This document shows, piece by piece, positions 36,486 to 44,985 of a stretch of 64,000 nucleotides of DNA. The notes under the pieces were generated by a model. That model did no database searches. It was not told the DNA's origin and worked only from the letters and a program-made list of their open reading frames with translations. The stretch's first letter is position 1. Every line of letters begins with the position of its first letter. The translations under genes and the position numbers were made by a program. This DNA comes from Nocardioides sp. (GTDB lineage Bacteria; Actinomycetota; Actinomycetes; Propionibacteriales; Nocardioidaceae): NCBI RefSeq assembly GCF_030019515.1, contig NZ_JASEEQ010000002.1, positions 372,001-436,000 on the forward strand. The letters run 5' to 3'.

Positions 36486-37322
36486 TCACCGCGCGCCGGT
36501 CAGCCCCTCCGCGGTCGAGCCGGAGAGCCGCTGGGCGAGGTAGATCGGGACCGCCGAGGCGAGCACGAGCACGGCGGCCACGACGTTCACGATCGGCGCC
36601 TGGTTGGGCCGGAACAGGTTCTGGAGGATCCAGATCGGCAGCGTCTGGTCCTGCGGGCTCGCGGTGAACGTCGTCACCACGATCTCGTCGAAGGACAGCC
36701 CGAAGGACAGCAGCCCGCCGGCGAGCAGCGCCGAGCGCAGCATCGGGAAGGTGACCAGCCGGAACGTCGTCCACCGGCCGGCGCCCAGGTCCATCGAGGC
36801 CTGCTCGAGGTTCGTGCCGAGCCGCTGGAAGCGGGCCTGCACGTTGTTGAAGACCGTGACGATGCAGAACGTCGCGTGCGCGATCACGATCGTCCAGATG
36901 CTCAGCTGGATCCCGAGGATCGTGCGGAAGCCGTTCTGGAACGCCAGGCCGGTCACGATGCCGGGCAGCGCGATCGGCAGGATGATCAGCAGCGACACGA
37001 CGTTGCGCCCGAAGAACCGGGTCCGCCGCAGTCCCATCGCAGCGAGCGTCCCGAGAACCAGCGCGATCGCGGTCGCAACCAGCGCCACCTGGATGCTGGT
37101 GAACAGGGCCTCGCGGGCGCCGGTGCTCTCGGCGGCCACCTTCCACCAGTGCAGCGTGAACCTCGGCGGCGGCCAGCCGAAGGTGTTGTCGCTGTTGAAC
37201 GAGTTGACCAGCACCAGCAGCAGCGGGATGTAGACGACCGCCAGCACCACGGCGGTGAAGCCCGCGAGCGAGCGGCGCAGGCCACGGGACATCGCCATCG
37301 ACGTGCTCGAGGGCCGGCCCAT
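36486..37322 (-). CDS. potC: Polyamine-type ABC transporter permease, PotC-like (system 1)
   Basis: The 278-residue inner-membrane permease has about six helices. The EAA loop reads LEQASMDLGAGRWTTFRLVTFPML, contacting the ATPase. It is the last gene of potA-potD-potB-potC and its start overlaps the potB stop. Bases 36493-37055 are duplicated exactly at 22820-23382. The gene itself is intact, but everything downstream of it was replaced by the island. Confidence 0.92.
   Translation of the reverse strand: MGRPSSTSMAMSRGLRRSLAGFTAVVLAVVYIPLLLVLVNSFNSDNTFGWPPPRFTLHWWKVAAESTGAREALFTSIQVALVATAIALVLGTLAAMGLRRTRFFGRNVVSLLIILPIALPGIVTGLAFQNGFRTILGIQLSIWTIVIAHATFCIVTVFNNVQARFQRLGTNLEQASMDLGAGRWTTFRLVTFPMLRSALLAGGLLSFGLSFDEIVVTTFTASPQDQTLPIWILQNLFRPNQAPIVNVVAAVLVLASAVPIYLAQRLSGSTAEGLTGAR
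36493..37055. repeat. Right copy of the 563-bp perfect direct repeat
   Basis: Identical to 22820-23382 by direct comparison. It lies within the intact potC gene. The first difference on its right is A at 37056 against C at 23383. Confidence 0.93.
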
Positions 37323-38170
37323 CAGAGGTTCTCCAGCGCGCCGGTACGGCGGACGGCGGCGAGGTAGGCGAGCATCACGACGATCGGCACCGTCGCCACC
37401 GCGGCGGCGAACGGCAGGTTATTGGCCGCGCCCTGGTTGTCGTACACGACGTTGCCGAGCAGCTGGCTGGTGCCGCCGACGATCTTGACCGCGATGTAGT
37501 CGCCCATCGACAGCGAGAACGTGAAGATCGAGCCGGCCACGATCGCGGGGAAGGCCATCGGGACCACCACCCGGCGCAGCGTCGTCCAGGCGCCGGCGCC
37601 GAGGTCCGCGGACGCCTCGAAGAGCGAGTCGGGCAGCCGCTCGAGCCCGGCGTACACCGGCAGGATCATGTAGGGCAGCCACAGGTAGGCGAGGGTGATG
37701 GTCACCGCCGGCAGTCCGTAGCCCGGCGTGTGCAGCCCGAACGGCGCGGCGACCCAGGCGATCGGGCCGTCCGCCGAAAGCATGCCGCGCCACGCGTAGG
37801 CCTTGACCAGGTACGACGCCCACAGCGGCGTCAGCACCGAGATCACCAGGATCCGCTGCATCCGCGGGGAGGCCACCTTGGCCATGTACAGCGCGATCGG
37901 GAACGCCAGCACCGCGTCCACCACGGTCACCAGCGCCGCGATGCCGATCGTGCGCAGCGTGATGGTGCGGTAGACCTCGACGGTGAAGAGGGTCTTGAAG
38001 TTCTCCAGCGTCCAGGAGCGCTCGATGGTCCCCGTGAAGTCGTTCTGGGTCCACAGCGAGGCGATGAGGAGGGCCGCCAGCGCCCCCAGGTAGGCCACTC
38101 CCAGCCACAGCATCGGCGGCGTCAGGAGCAGGCCCACCCGGAGGCCCGGGCGACGGTCGATCAGGGACAA
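37322..38170 (-). CDS. potB: Polyamine-type ABC transporter permease, PotB-like (system 1)
   Basis: This 282-residue permease partners the PotC-like protein. It has six predicted helices. The EAA loop is LFEASADLGAGAWTTLRRVVVPM, and FSLSMGDYIAVKIVGG follows. The start is GTG or ATG at 38170, 10 bases after potD. The assignment to polyamines rests on the family and on the nearby putrescine genes. Confidence 0.92.
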   Translation of the reverse strand: MSLIDRRPGLRVGLLLTPPMLWLGVAYLGALAALLIASLWTQNDFTGTIERSWTLENFKTLFTVEVYRTITLRTIGIAALVTVVDAVLAFPIALYMAKVASPRMQRILVISVLTPLWASYLVKAYAWRGMLSADGPIAWVAAPFGLHTPGYGLPAVTITLAYLWLPYMILPVYAGLERLPDSLFEASADLGAGAWTTLRRVVVPMAFPAIVAGSIFTFSLSMGDYIAVKIVGGTSQLLGNVVYDNQGAANNLPFAAAVATVPIVVMLAYLAAVRRTGALENL

Positions 38171-38180
38171 GCTCCGCCCC

Positions 38181-39407
38181 CTAGCCCTTCACCTCGGTCC
38201 ACGCGGTCGTCCAGTCGCCGTAGTTGGTGCACGTCACATCCGTGCGACCGTCCAGGCACTGCTCGATCGGCGTGGTCCAGTAGTGGATCTGGGCGGCGAA
38301 GTCGGCATCCGTCGCGTGATAGGTGTCGCAGAACGACTTGTCCGAGGTGAGGTCGCAGGCCTTGGTGTTGGCCGGCGCCTCGCCGAAGTACTCCGCGACC
38401 GCGGCCTGCGCCTTCGGGCTGGTGATGTAGTCCATCCACAGGTAGCCGCAGTTCGGGTTCGGCGCCTTCGCGCTGATCATCCAGGTGTCCGACCAGCCGG
38501 TGGCTCCCTCCTCGGGCAGCACCGCTTCGACCGGCGCGCCCTCGCCCTGGGCGACCGAGGCGATCACCTGCCAGGTGGTGCCGATGACCGAGTCGCCGGT
38601 CTTGAAGGCCTGGACCTCCTTGAGGTAGTCCGACCAGTACTCCGAGACGTTGGCCCGCTGCTCCTTGAGCAGGTCGACCGCCGCCGCGAGCTGGTCCTCG
38701 TCGAGGGCGTAGGGGTCCTTGATCCCCAGGTCCGGCTGGCTGTTCATCAGGTAGAGCGCGGCGTCGGCGATGTAGATCGGCGAGTCGTACGCCGTCACCT
38801 TGCCTGCGTAGGCCGAGGCGTCGTCGAAGACCGAGCCCCAGCTGGTCGGCGCCGGGCTCACCGCCTCGGTGTTGTACATCAGCAGGTTCGCGCCCCAGCC
38901 GTGCGGGACGCCGTACATCTGGCCACCGACGGAGTTGAACGCCTGGTCCTTGAGGAAGTCGGCGATGTCCGCGTAGTTCGTGAGCAGGTCGGTGTTGACC
39001 GGAGCCACGTCACCGGCCGCGATCATCCGCAGCGTGGCGTCGCCCGAGGCCGAGACCACGTCGTACTCGCCGGTCTTCATCAGCTGCACCGCCTCGTCGG
39101 AGGTGCCGAAGTACTTCACGTTGGCCTGGCAGCCGCTCTCCTTCTCGAAGGGCGTCACCCAGTCGATCGACTTGTCGGTCGACCCGTCCTCGGCGTAGCC
39201 CGGCCAGGCGAGGACGTTCACCTGGCCCTCGGGGTCACCGACCTCCTCGGCCATCGGCACGTCCGGGGCGGTGAAGCCGCCCTGCTCCTCGCCGGCCTTC
39301 TCGCCGCCGCCACCACCGTCACCCGAGCTGGTGCCGCAGGCCGTCGCGAGCGCGAGCACGCCCACGCAGGCCACGGCGGCCAGCCGCTTGGATCCGATCC
39401 GTCTCAT
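38181..39407 (-). CDS. potD: Polyamine-type substrate-binding lipoprotein, PotD-like (system 1)
   Basis: A 408-residue extracytoplasmic binding protein. The lipobox is ALATACGTS (Cys at about 24), then a Gly/Ser linker. VLAWPGYAEDG and FGTSDEAVQLMKTGEYDVVSAS follow the PotD/PotF pattern, with YNTEAV and TWMISAKAPN later. A strong ribosome site (GAGGAGACAGC) precedes ATG 39407, which overlaps the potA stop. It is larger than E. coli PotD (about 350), with extra C-terminal Cys-containing loops. The ligand could be spermidine, putrescine or another amine. Confidence 0.9.
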   Translation of the reverse strand: MRRIGSKRLAAVACVGVLALATACGTSSGDGGGGGEKAGEEQGGFTAPDVPMAEEVGDPEGQVNVLAWPGYAEDGSTDKSIDWVTPFEKESGCQANVKYFGTSDEAVQLMKTGEYDVVSASGDATLRMIAAGDVAPVNTDLLTNYADIADFLKDQAFNSVGGQMYGVPHGWGANLLMYNTEAVSPAPTSWGSVFDDASAYAGKVTAYDSPIYIADAALYLMNSQPDLGIKDPYALDEDQLAAAVDLLKEQRANVSEYWSDYLKEVQAFKTGDSVIGTTWQVIASVAQGEGAPVEAVLPEEGATGWSDTWMISAKAPNPNCGYLWMDYITSPKAQAAVAEYFGEAPANTKACDLTSDKSFCDTYHATDADFAAQIHYWTTPIEQCLDGRTDVTCTNYGDWTTAWTEVKG

Positions 39408-40471
39408 GCTGTCTCCTCCTCAGGGGACGCCGCTGGGTCGGGGGAACCCAGGGACACCAGGTGGTCGCGGCGCCAGCTGACGACGACGCGCTGGTCGCGC
39501 CGCTCGACGGCGGCGTCGATGGAGGTGTCGGAGTTCTGGTGCGACACCGTCACGGTGGGGCCGGCGTCGAGCTCGACCACCGACATCGTCGAGGCGCCGA
39601 GGTAGACCACCTCACGTACGACGCCCGCGGCCGCGATGCCGCCGGGCAGGTGCGGGTCCTCGGCCAGCAGCTGCAGCTTCTCGGGCCGGATCACGAACGG
39701 CCCGGGGTCGCCGACCAGGTCGCGGGCGACGTCGCCCTCGAGCAGGTTGGAGCTGCCGACGAACCCGGCGACGAACGCGCTCGCGGGCCGCTCGTAGAGC
39801 TCGACCGGGCTGGCGAGCTGCTCGATGCGCCCCTCGTTGAAGACCGCGATGCGGTCGCTCATCGTGAGCGCCTCCTCCTGGTCGTGGGTGACGAACACGA
39901 ACGTGATCCCGACGTCGCGCTGGATCTCCTTCAACTCGATCTGCATCTCGCGGCGCAGCTTGAGATCCAGCGCGCCGAGCGGCTCGTCGAGCAGCAGCAC
40001 CTGCGGCCGGTTCACCAGGGCCCGCGCCAGCGCGACCCGCTGCCGCTGGCCGCCGGAGAGCTGGTGCGGCCGGCGCTCGGCGTACCCCTCGAGCCGGACG
40101 GTCGCGAGCGCCTCGTCGGCGCGGCGGCGGCGCTCCGCGCCTGGCACCTTCTTCACGCGCAGGCCGTACTCGACGTTCTGCCGGACGCTCAGGTGCGGGA
40201 AGATCGCGTAGTCCTGGAAGACCGTGTTGACGTCGCGGGCGAACGGCGGGCGCCGGGTCACGTCCTCGCCGCCGAGCATGATCCTGCCCGCGGTCGGCTC
40301 CTCGAAGCCGGCGATCAGGCGCAGCACCGTGGTCTTCCCCGAGCCCGACGGGCCGAGCATCGAGAAGAACTCGCCGTCGGCGATGTCGAGGTCCAGACCG
40401 TCCACCGCGCGCACCTCGCCGAAGTGCTTGCTCAGCCCCCGCACGGAGATCGCCGTCGCCATAGGTGGCAA
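39404..40471 (-). CDS. potA: Polyamine-type ABC transporter ATPase, PotA-like (system 1)
   Basis: A 355-residue ATPase. Walker A is GPSGSGKTTVLRLIAG, the signature LSGGQRQRVALARAL, Walker B VLLLDEPLGALD, with the switch THDQEEALT. A C-terminal TOBE domain starts near residue 270. It is the first gene of the potADBC operon, and the 158 bases to the divergent deacetylase gene hold both promoters. Confidence 0.93.
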   Translation of the reverse strand: MPPMATAISVRGLSKHFGEVRAVDGLDLDIADGEFFSMLGPSGSGKTTVLRLIAGFEEPTAGRIMLGGEDVTRRPPFARDVNTVFQDYAIFPHLSVRQNVEYGLRVKKVPGAERRRRADEALATVRLEGYAERRPHQLSGGQRQRVALARALVNRPQVLLLDEPLGALDLKLRREMQIELKEIQRDVGITFVFVTHDQEEALTMSDRIAVFNEGRIEQLASPVELYERPASAFVAGFVGSSNLLEGDVARDLVGDPGPFVIRPEKLQLLAEDPHLPGGIAAAGVVREVVYLGASTMSVVELDAGPTVTVSHQNSDTSIDAAVERRDQRVVVSWRRDHLVSLGSPDPAASPEEETA

Positions 40472-40616
40472 GGTAGCGGTGCAGGTGCGCGCATTTCCAT
40501 CGTCTCAGAGCCGATCGGCAACGATTTAGTACACCGTTACCGCCTTGTGACTTCGGTTTACGGCGATCGGTCGCCCCCGGGGCAACCTCGGGCTGGGCTT
40601 CGGCGTCCCACGGACG

Positions 40617-40626
40617 GGAGGTGATC
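40617..40626 (+). promoter_or_regulatory. Strong Shine-Dalgarno site fixing the deacetylase start
   Basis: GGAGGTGATC matches the 16S anti-SD sequence over ten bases. With 8 bases from GGAGG to GTG 40630, it favours that start over GTG 40621, which lies inside the site. Confidence 0.7.
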
Positions 40627-40629
40627 GGG

Positions 40630-42018
40630 GTGCGCCGGATCGTGGTGCTGGTCGTGGCGGTGCTGCTGCTCGGTGGCGCGCCGGCCGTCGCCGCGCCGGG
40701 CAGGGACCGTCCGGTCACACCCTGCTCGCGCGGCCTGGTGGCCCTCACCTTCGACGACGGACCCTCGCCGACCGTGACCCCCCGGCTGGTCCGGCTGCTC
40801 GACCGGCGGGGCGTGCCGGCGACCTTCTTCATGGTCGGGACCCGGGTGGACGCCGACCCGGAGCTGGCCCGGATCGTCTCGGACGCCGGCTTCGCGATCG
40901 GCAACCACACGTGGGAGCACGCCGACCTCACCGGGCAGACCGGCGCCGAGATCCGCCACGCGCTGCAGCGGACCCGGCACGCCCTGGTCGAGGCCGGGGT
41001 GCCGGCGCCGACGCTCGCCCGGCCGCCGTACGGCGCCGTCGACGACCGGGTCCGGCGGGTGCTCGAGGCGACGGGCTACGTGCCGGTGCTCTGGACCATC
41101 GACTCGCGCGACTGGAACGGCGGCACCCCGCGGCAGATCGCCCGGCGGGTGGTGTCGGGCGTGCAGCCGCACCGGCCGAACGTCGTGCTCCAGCACGACG
41201 GCGTCACGCACTCCCCCGCCACGCTCCGCGCGATCCCCCGGGAGGTCAGGACGCTGCGCGAGCGCGGCTACTGCTTCGCCGCCCTCGGTCGCGACGGTCG
41301 TCCGACGCCGCCGGTGCCGGTCGCCACCGTGTCCACGGACCGGCGCCGGGTCGCCGAGGGTGACCGGGTGCGGCTGACCGTCCGTCTCGACCGGCCGACC
41401 AGCCGGGCGACGACGGCGCTCGTCACGCCGGGCGGCTCGGCGACCGGCGGCGAGGACTTCGCGAGGCCGCTGCGCCGGGTGCGCTTCCCCGCCGGCGACC
41501 AGGTCGCCCACCTGTGGCTGCGGACCCGGCAGGACGACGTCGACGAGGTGCGCGAGCAGGTCGATCTCAAGGTCTCCGGCGGCCGCGGCGTCCAGCCGGG
41601 GCTGGTCTGGCAGGCCGCGGTGTCCATCCTCGACGACGACCCGCCGCCGGTCGTACGCCTCACGGCCGCCACGGTGACCGCCGCACCGTTGCTCGCGACC
41701 CAGGCCAGGGTGGGCGTTCGCCTCGACCGGCCCAGCGACCGCCCGGTGCGGGTTCGGGTGCGCTCGCCGCTCGGTCCCGCGAGCGCCGTCGTCGCGGCCG
41801 GCAGCCGGACCGCGACCCTGGCTCTCACCGTCCCGCCCGGAGCCCCGCGCGACGGGGTCCGCGACCTGCCGATGCGGATCGTGGGAGTCACCCACGCGAG
41901 AGCGGCCGAGGACGCGGTGCTCACGGTGCGCCCGCCCCGCCAGAGCCCCGCTGAGGCCACCGCAGCGGCCGTGGCCGCCGTCCGCTGGCCGGTGGTCACG
42001 CTCGCCGGCGTGTTCTAG
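40630..42018 (+). CDS. Secreted polysaccharide deacetylase with Calx-beta-like tail
   Basis: The 462-residue product has a signal peptide (IVVLVVAVLLLGGAPAVAA) and a NodB-type deacetylase domain (about 30-225). The metal motifs are LTFDDGPSPT, NHTWEH, RPPYGA, TIDSRDW and VLQHDG, so all five conserved motifs are present. The second half (about 235-350) has a Calx-beta pattern: STDRRRVAEGDRVRLTVRL, a GGEDF motif, RFPAGD and ILDDDPPP, with a second weaker unit after it. It probably trims acetyl groups from peptidoglycan or another glycan at the cell surface. Confidence 0.87.
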   Translation: MRRIVVLVVAVLLLGGAPAVAAPGRDRPVTPCSRGLVALTFDDGPSPTVTPRLVRLLDRRGVPATFFMVGTRVDADPELARIVSDAGFAIGNHTWEHADLTGQTGAEIRHALQRTRHALVEAGVPAPTLARPPYGAVDDRVRRVLEATGYVPVLWTIDSRDWNGGTPRQIARRVVSGVQPHRPNVVLQHDGVTHSPATLRAIPREVRTLRERGYCFAALGRDGRPTPPVPVATVSTDRRRVAEGDRVRLTVRLDRPTSRATTALVTPGGSATGGEDFARPLRRVRFPAGDQVAHLWLRTRQDDVDEVREQVDLKVSGGRGVQPGLVWQAAVSILDDDPPPVVRLTAATVTAAPLLATQARVGVRLDRPSDRPVRVRVRSPLGPASAVVAAGSRTATLALTVPPGAPRDGVRDLPMRIVGVTHARAAEDAVLTVRPPRQSPAEATAAAVAAVRWPVVTLAGVF

Positions 42019-42120
42019 GGCGGGGTTCGGTCGCGGAGCAGCCCGCACCGTCGCGGGGGCGGCAGACGTCGGGTCCCGGCCCACTCCCGGGTCACCGGCC
42101 GCCGCCGCCGGGATGTCCGC

Positions 42121-43344
42121 TCAGAGCTCCTTGATCCCCCAGGGGCTGCCGTACTCGGTCAGCAGGTCGAGGAACGGGACCGCGTCGAAGGCCTCCGGGC
42201 CGAGCACGCCCGCGCCCTGCCACGTCCCCCGGGACAGCAGCTCGAGGGCGATCACCGGGTTGATGGCGGTCTGCCAGACCACGCACTGGTGGCCGTACTC
42301 GCGCATCGTCCACTCGTTGTCGACCACGTGGTAGAGGTACGTCGAGCGTTCGGCCCCGTCCTTGCCGCGACCCGTCACCCACACCCCGGCGCAGGTCTTG
42401 CCGGTCATCCGCGGGCCCACCGTCGCCGGGTCCGGCAGCACCGCCGCGACCACGTCGCGCGGCGAGACCTCACAGTGCCCACCAGAAGCGGCCTTGACCC
42501 GCACCTTCTCCGTGCTGTCGAGGCCCAGGGTGTGCAGCACCTTGAGGATGTTGATGAAGTCGTCGCCGAGCCCGTACTTGAACGTCGCGCGCTTGCAGTC
42601 GATCCAGCGCGGCATGAGCAGGACCTCCTCGTGCTCGACGTTCACGCACTCGACCGGTCCGATGCCCTCGGGGAAGTCGAAGACCTCCGGCTCGCTGAAC
42701 GGGGCGGTGGTGTGCCACGCACCGTCCTGCCAGATCACCGGGGGGTTGAGGCACTCCTCGATCGTGGTCCACATCGAGAACGACGGCGCGAAGATCTCGT
42801 TGCCCTCGTCATCGGTGACGACGAGGTTCGCCCCGTCCCTTGTGGCCAGCTCGTCGATCTCGGAGAACAGGTGGTCGGCGGCGTACCGCGCGAACACGTC
42901 GGACAGCCCGGGCTCGACGCCGATGCCGACGAGCGCCAGGCGGCCGGCCGACTCCCACTCCCCGGCGACGGCGAACTGCTCGTCGCCGAGCTTCACGCCG
43001 GTCTGCTCGTACGGCGCGGTCGGGTGCGGCCTCGACAGCGACATCGCCATGTCGAGGTAGTCGGCACCCGCCTCGAACGCGCCGCCGAAGACCGACATGT
43101 CGAACACCGGGTCGACCGCGTTCATCACGTGCGTGATGCGGTGCTCGCGGCACAGGTCGGCCACGGCGGACGCCGAGGACGCGTCCACCTGCGCGGCGAC
43201 GTACCGCTCGTCGGTGGCGGCGGCCCGCTCCGCCCGCTCGAGGGAGTAGTCGGACACCACGATCGTCTCGAAGAAGCCGCGGCGTGCCGCGATGGCGCAC
43301 AACGCCGCCCCCACCCCACCGGCCCCGACCAGAAGGATCCTCAT
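42121..43344 (-). CDS. Saccharopine dehydrogenase-like NAD(P)-dependent oxidoreductase
   Basis: The 407-residue protein has a Rossmann start (MRILLVGAGGVGAALCAIAA) and the family layout of saccharopine dehydrogenase and carboxynorspermidine dehydrogenase. ITHVMNAVDPVFDMSVF and GIGVEPGLSDVFARYA are characteristic positions. It is upstream of the aldehyde dehydrogenase gene on the same strand (128 bases apart), inside the polyamine region. The natural substrate is unknown; an imine or amino-aldehyde derived from lysine or a polyamine is plausible. Confidence 0.85.
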   Translation of the reverse strand: MRILLVGAGGVGAALCAIAARRGFFETIVVSDYSLERAERAAATDERYVAAQVDASSASAVADLCREHRITHVMNAVDPVFDMSVFGGAFEAGADYLDMAMSLSRPHPTAPYEQTGVKLGDEQFAVAGEWESAGRLALVGIGVEPGLSDVFARYAADHLFSEIDELATRDGANLVVTDDEGNEIFAPSFSMWTTIEECLNPPVIWQDGAWHTTAPFSEPEVFDFPEGIGPVECVNVEHEEVLLMPRWIDCKRATFKYGLGDDFINILKVLHTLGLDSTEKVRVKAASGGHCEVSPRDVVAAVLPDPATVGPRMTGKTCAGVWVTGRGKDGAERSTYLYHVVDNEWTMREYGHQCVVWQTAINPVIALELLSRGTWQGAGVLGPEAFDAVPFLDLLTEYGSPWGIKEL

Positions 43345-43472
43345 GACCTCAAGCCCTCCCGCCGACAGCGATACGAACGCTCACACCCCGTACGTCCTCA
43401 CCTCTCGACCGTCGAGCCCAGGAGCGGGGCGTGCGAGGAGCGAAGCGACGAGTGCAGAAAGACATCCCCCAG

Positions 43473-44906
43473 TCACGATCCGATGTAAGACATCACGTGC
43501 TTGATGCGCGTGTAGTCCTCGAGCCCGTACATCGACAGGTCCTTGCCGTAGCCGGAGTGCTTGAACCCGCCGTGCGGCATCTCGCTGATGAACGGGATGT
43601 GGGTGTTGATCCAGACGACCCCGAAGTCGAGGCCGCGCGACATCCGCATGGCGCGCGCATGGTCCTTGGTCCAGACGCTGGAGGACAGGCCGTACTCCAC
43701 TCCGTTGGCCCAGCGCAGCGCCTCGGCCTCGTCGGTGAACCGCTGGACCGTCATCACGGGGCCGAAGATCTCGGTCTGGATCTGCTCGTCGTCCTGCCGG
43801 AGGCCCGAGAGCACGGTCGGCTCGTAGAAGTAGCCGACGCTGCCGTGGCGGGTGCCGCCGGTCTCGAGGTTCGCGTGGTCGGGCAGCCGGTCCACCATGC
43901 CCGAGACCCGATCGAACTGGCTCTGGTTGTTGAGCGGGCCGTAGTAGGTGTCCTCGTGGGCCGGGTCGCCGGTCGGCATGCCCTTCGCGGCCTCGGCCAG
44001 CGCCGCCACGAACTCGTCGTGGACACCGGCCCCGGCCAGCACCCGGGTGGCGGCGGTGCAGTCCTGGCCGGCGTTGAACAGGCCGGCGCCGGCGATGCCC
44101 TCGGCGGCCTTCTCGATGTCGGCGTCGTCGAAGACGATCACCGGTGCCTTGCCGCCGAGCTCGAGGTGCACGCGCTTGAGGTCGCGGGAGGCCGACTCCG
44201 CGACCTCCATCCCGGCCCGCACCGAGCCGGTGATGGCGACCATCTGCGGCGTGGAGTGCGCGACCAGCGCCCGGCCGGTGTCCCGGTCGCCGGTGACGAC
44301 GTTGAGCACCCCCGGCGGCAGGAACTCCTGGGCGAGCTCGGCGAGCAGGGTGGAGCTCGCCGGCGTGGTGTCGCTGGGCTTCAGCACGATCGTGTTGCCA
44401 CCGGCCAGCGCAGGCGCGATCTTCCAGATCATCATCAGCAGCGGGTAGTTCCACGGCGTCACCTGGCCGACGACGCCCACCGGCTCCCGCCGGACCCACG
44501 AGGTGTGGTCGGCCAGGTACTCCCCCGCGGAGCGGCCCTCGAGCACTCGGGCGGCCCCGGCGAAGAACCGGAAGTGGTCGGAGGCGTACGGCATCTCCTC
44601 GGACATCGTCAGGCCGAGCGGCTTGCCGGTGTCCTTGCACTCGACGGCGTTGATCTCCTCGGCCCGCGCCTCGATCGCGTCCGCGATCTTGAGCAGCGCC
44701 TCCGAGCGCTCCCTGGGCGTCGTGCCACCCCAGGACTCGAACGCGGCGGCGGCCGCGGCGTACGCCCGGTCGACGTCCTCGGCGCCCGACCTGGGTGCCT
44801 GGGCGTACACCTCGCCGGTCGTCGGGTCGATGATGTCGTAGGTCTCCCCGGACGCACCGTCGACGAGCTCTCCGTTGATGACGTTCTTGAAGCTTCGGTC
44901 GCTCAT
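43473..44906 (-). CDS. Gamma-aminobutyraldehyde dehydrogenase-type aldehyde dehydrogenase
   Basis: A 477-residue NAD(P)-dependent aldehyde dehydrogenase. TPWNYPLLMMIWKIAPALA and NTIVLKPSDTTPAS bind the cofactor, ELGGKAPVIVFDDAD holds the general base Glu, and FNAGQDCTAATR the nucleophilic Cys. Residue pattern and neighbours (agmatinase, aminotransferase, polyamine importers) support oxidation of 4-aminobutyraldehyde to GABA (PatD-type). Other amino-aldehydes are possible. Confidence 0.88.
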   Translation of the reverse strand: MSDRSFKNVINGELVDGASGETYDIIDPTTGEVYAQAPRSGAEDVDRAYAAAAAAFESWGGTTPRERSEALLKIADAIEARAEEINAVECKDTGKPLGLTMSEEMPYASDHFRFFAGAARVLEGRSAGEYLADHTSWVRREPVGVVGQVTPWNYPLLMMIWKIAPALAGGNTIVLKPSDTTPASSTLLAELAQEFLPPGVLNVVTGDRDTGRALVAHSTPQMVAITGSVRAGMEVAESASRDLKRVHLELGGKAPVIVFDDADIEKAAEGIAGAGLFNAGQDCTAATRVLAGAGVHDEFVAALAEAAKGMPTGDPAHEDTYYGPLNNQSQFDRVSGMVDRLPDHANLETGGTRHGSVGYFYEPTVLSGLRQDDEQIQTEIFGPVMTVQRFTDEAEALRWANGVEYGLSSSVWTKDHARAMRMSRGLDFGVVWINTHIPFISEMPHGGFKHSGYGKDLSMYGLEDYTRIKHVMSYIGS

Positions 44907-44985
44907 GCGGGGAGCCTAGTGACCCGGCTACGGAATCTGTAGGCCTTGGCCCCGAATCGACACGGAATCAGTCGCCGAGTCGCCC

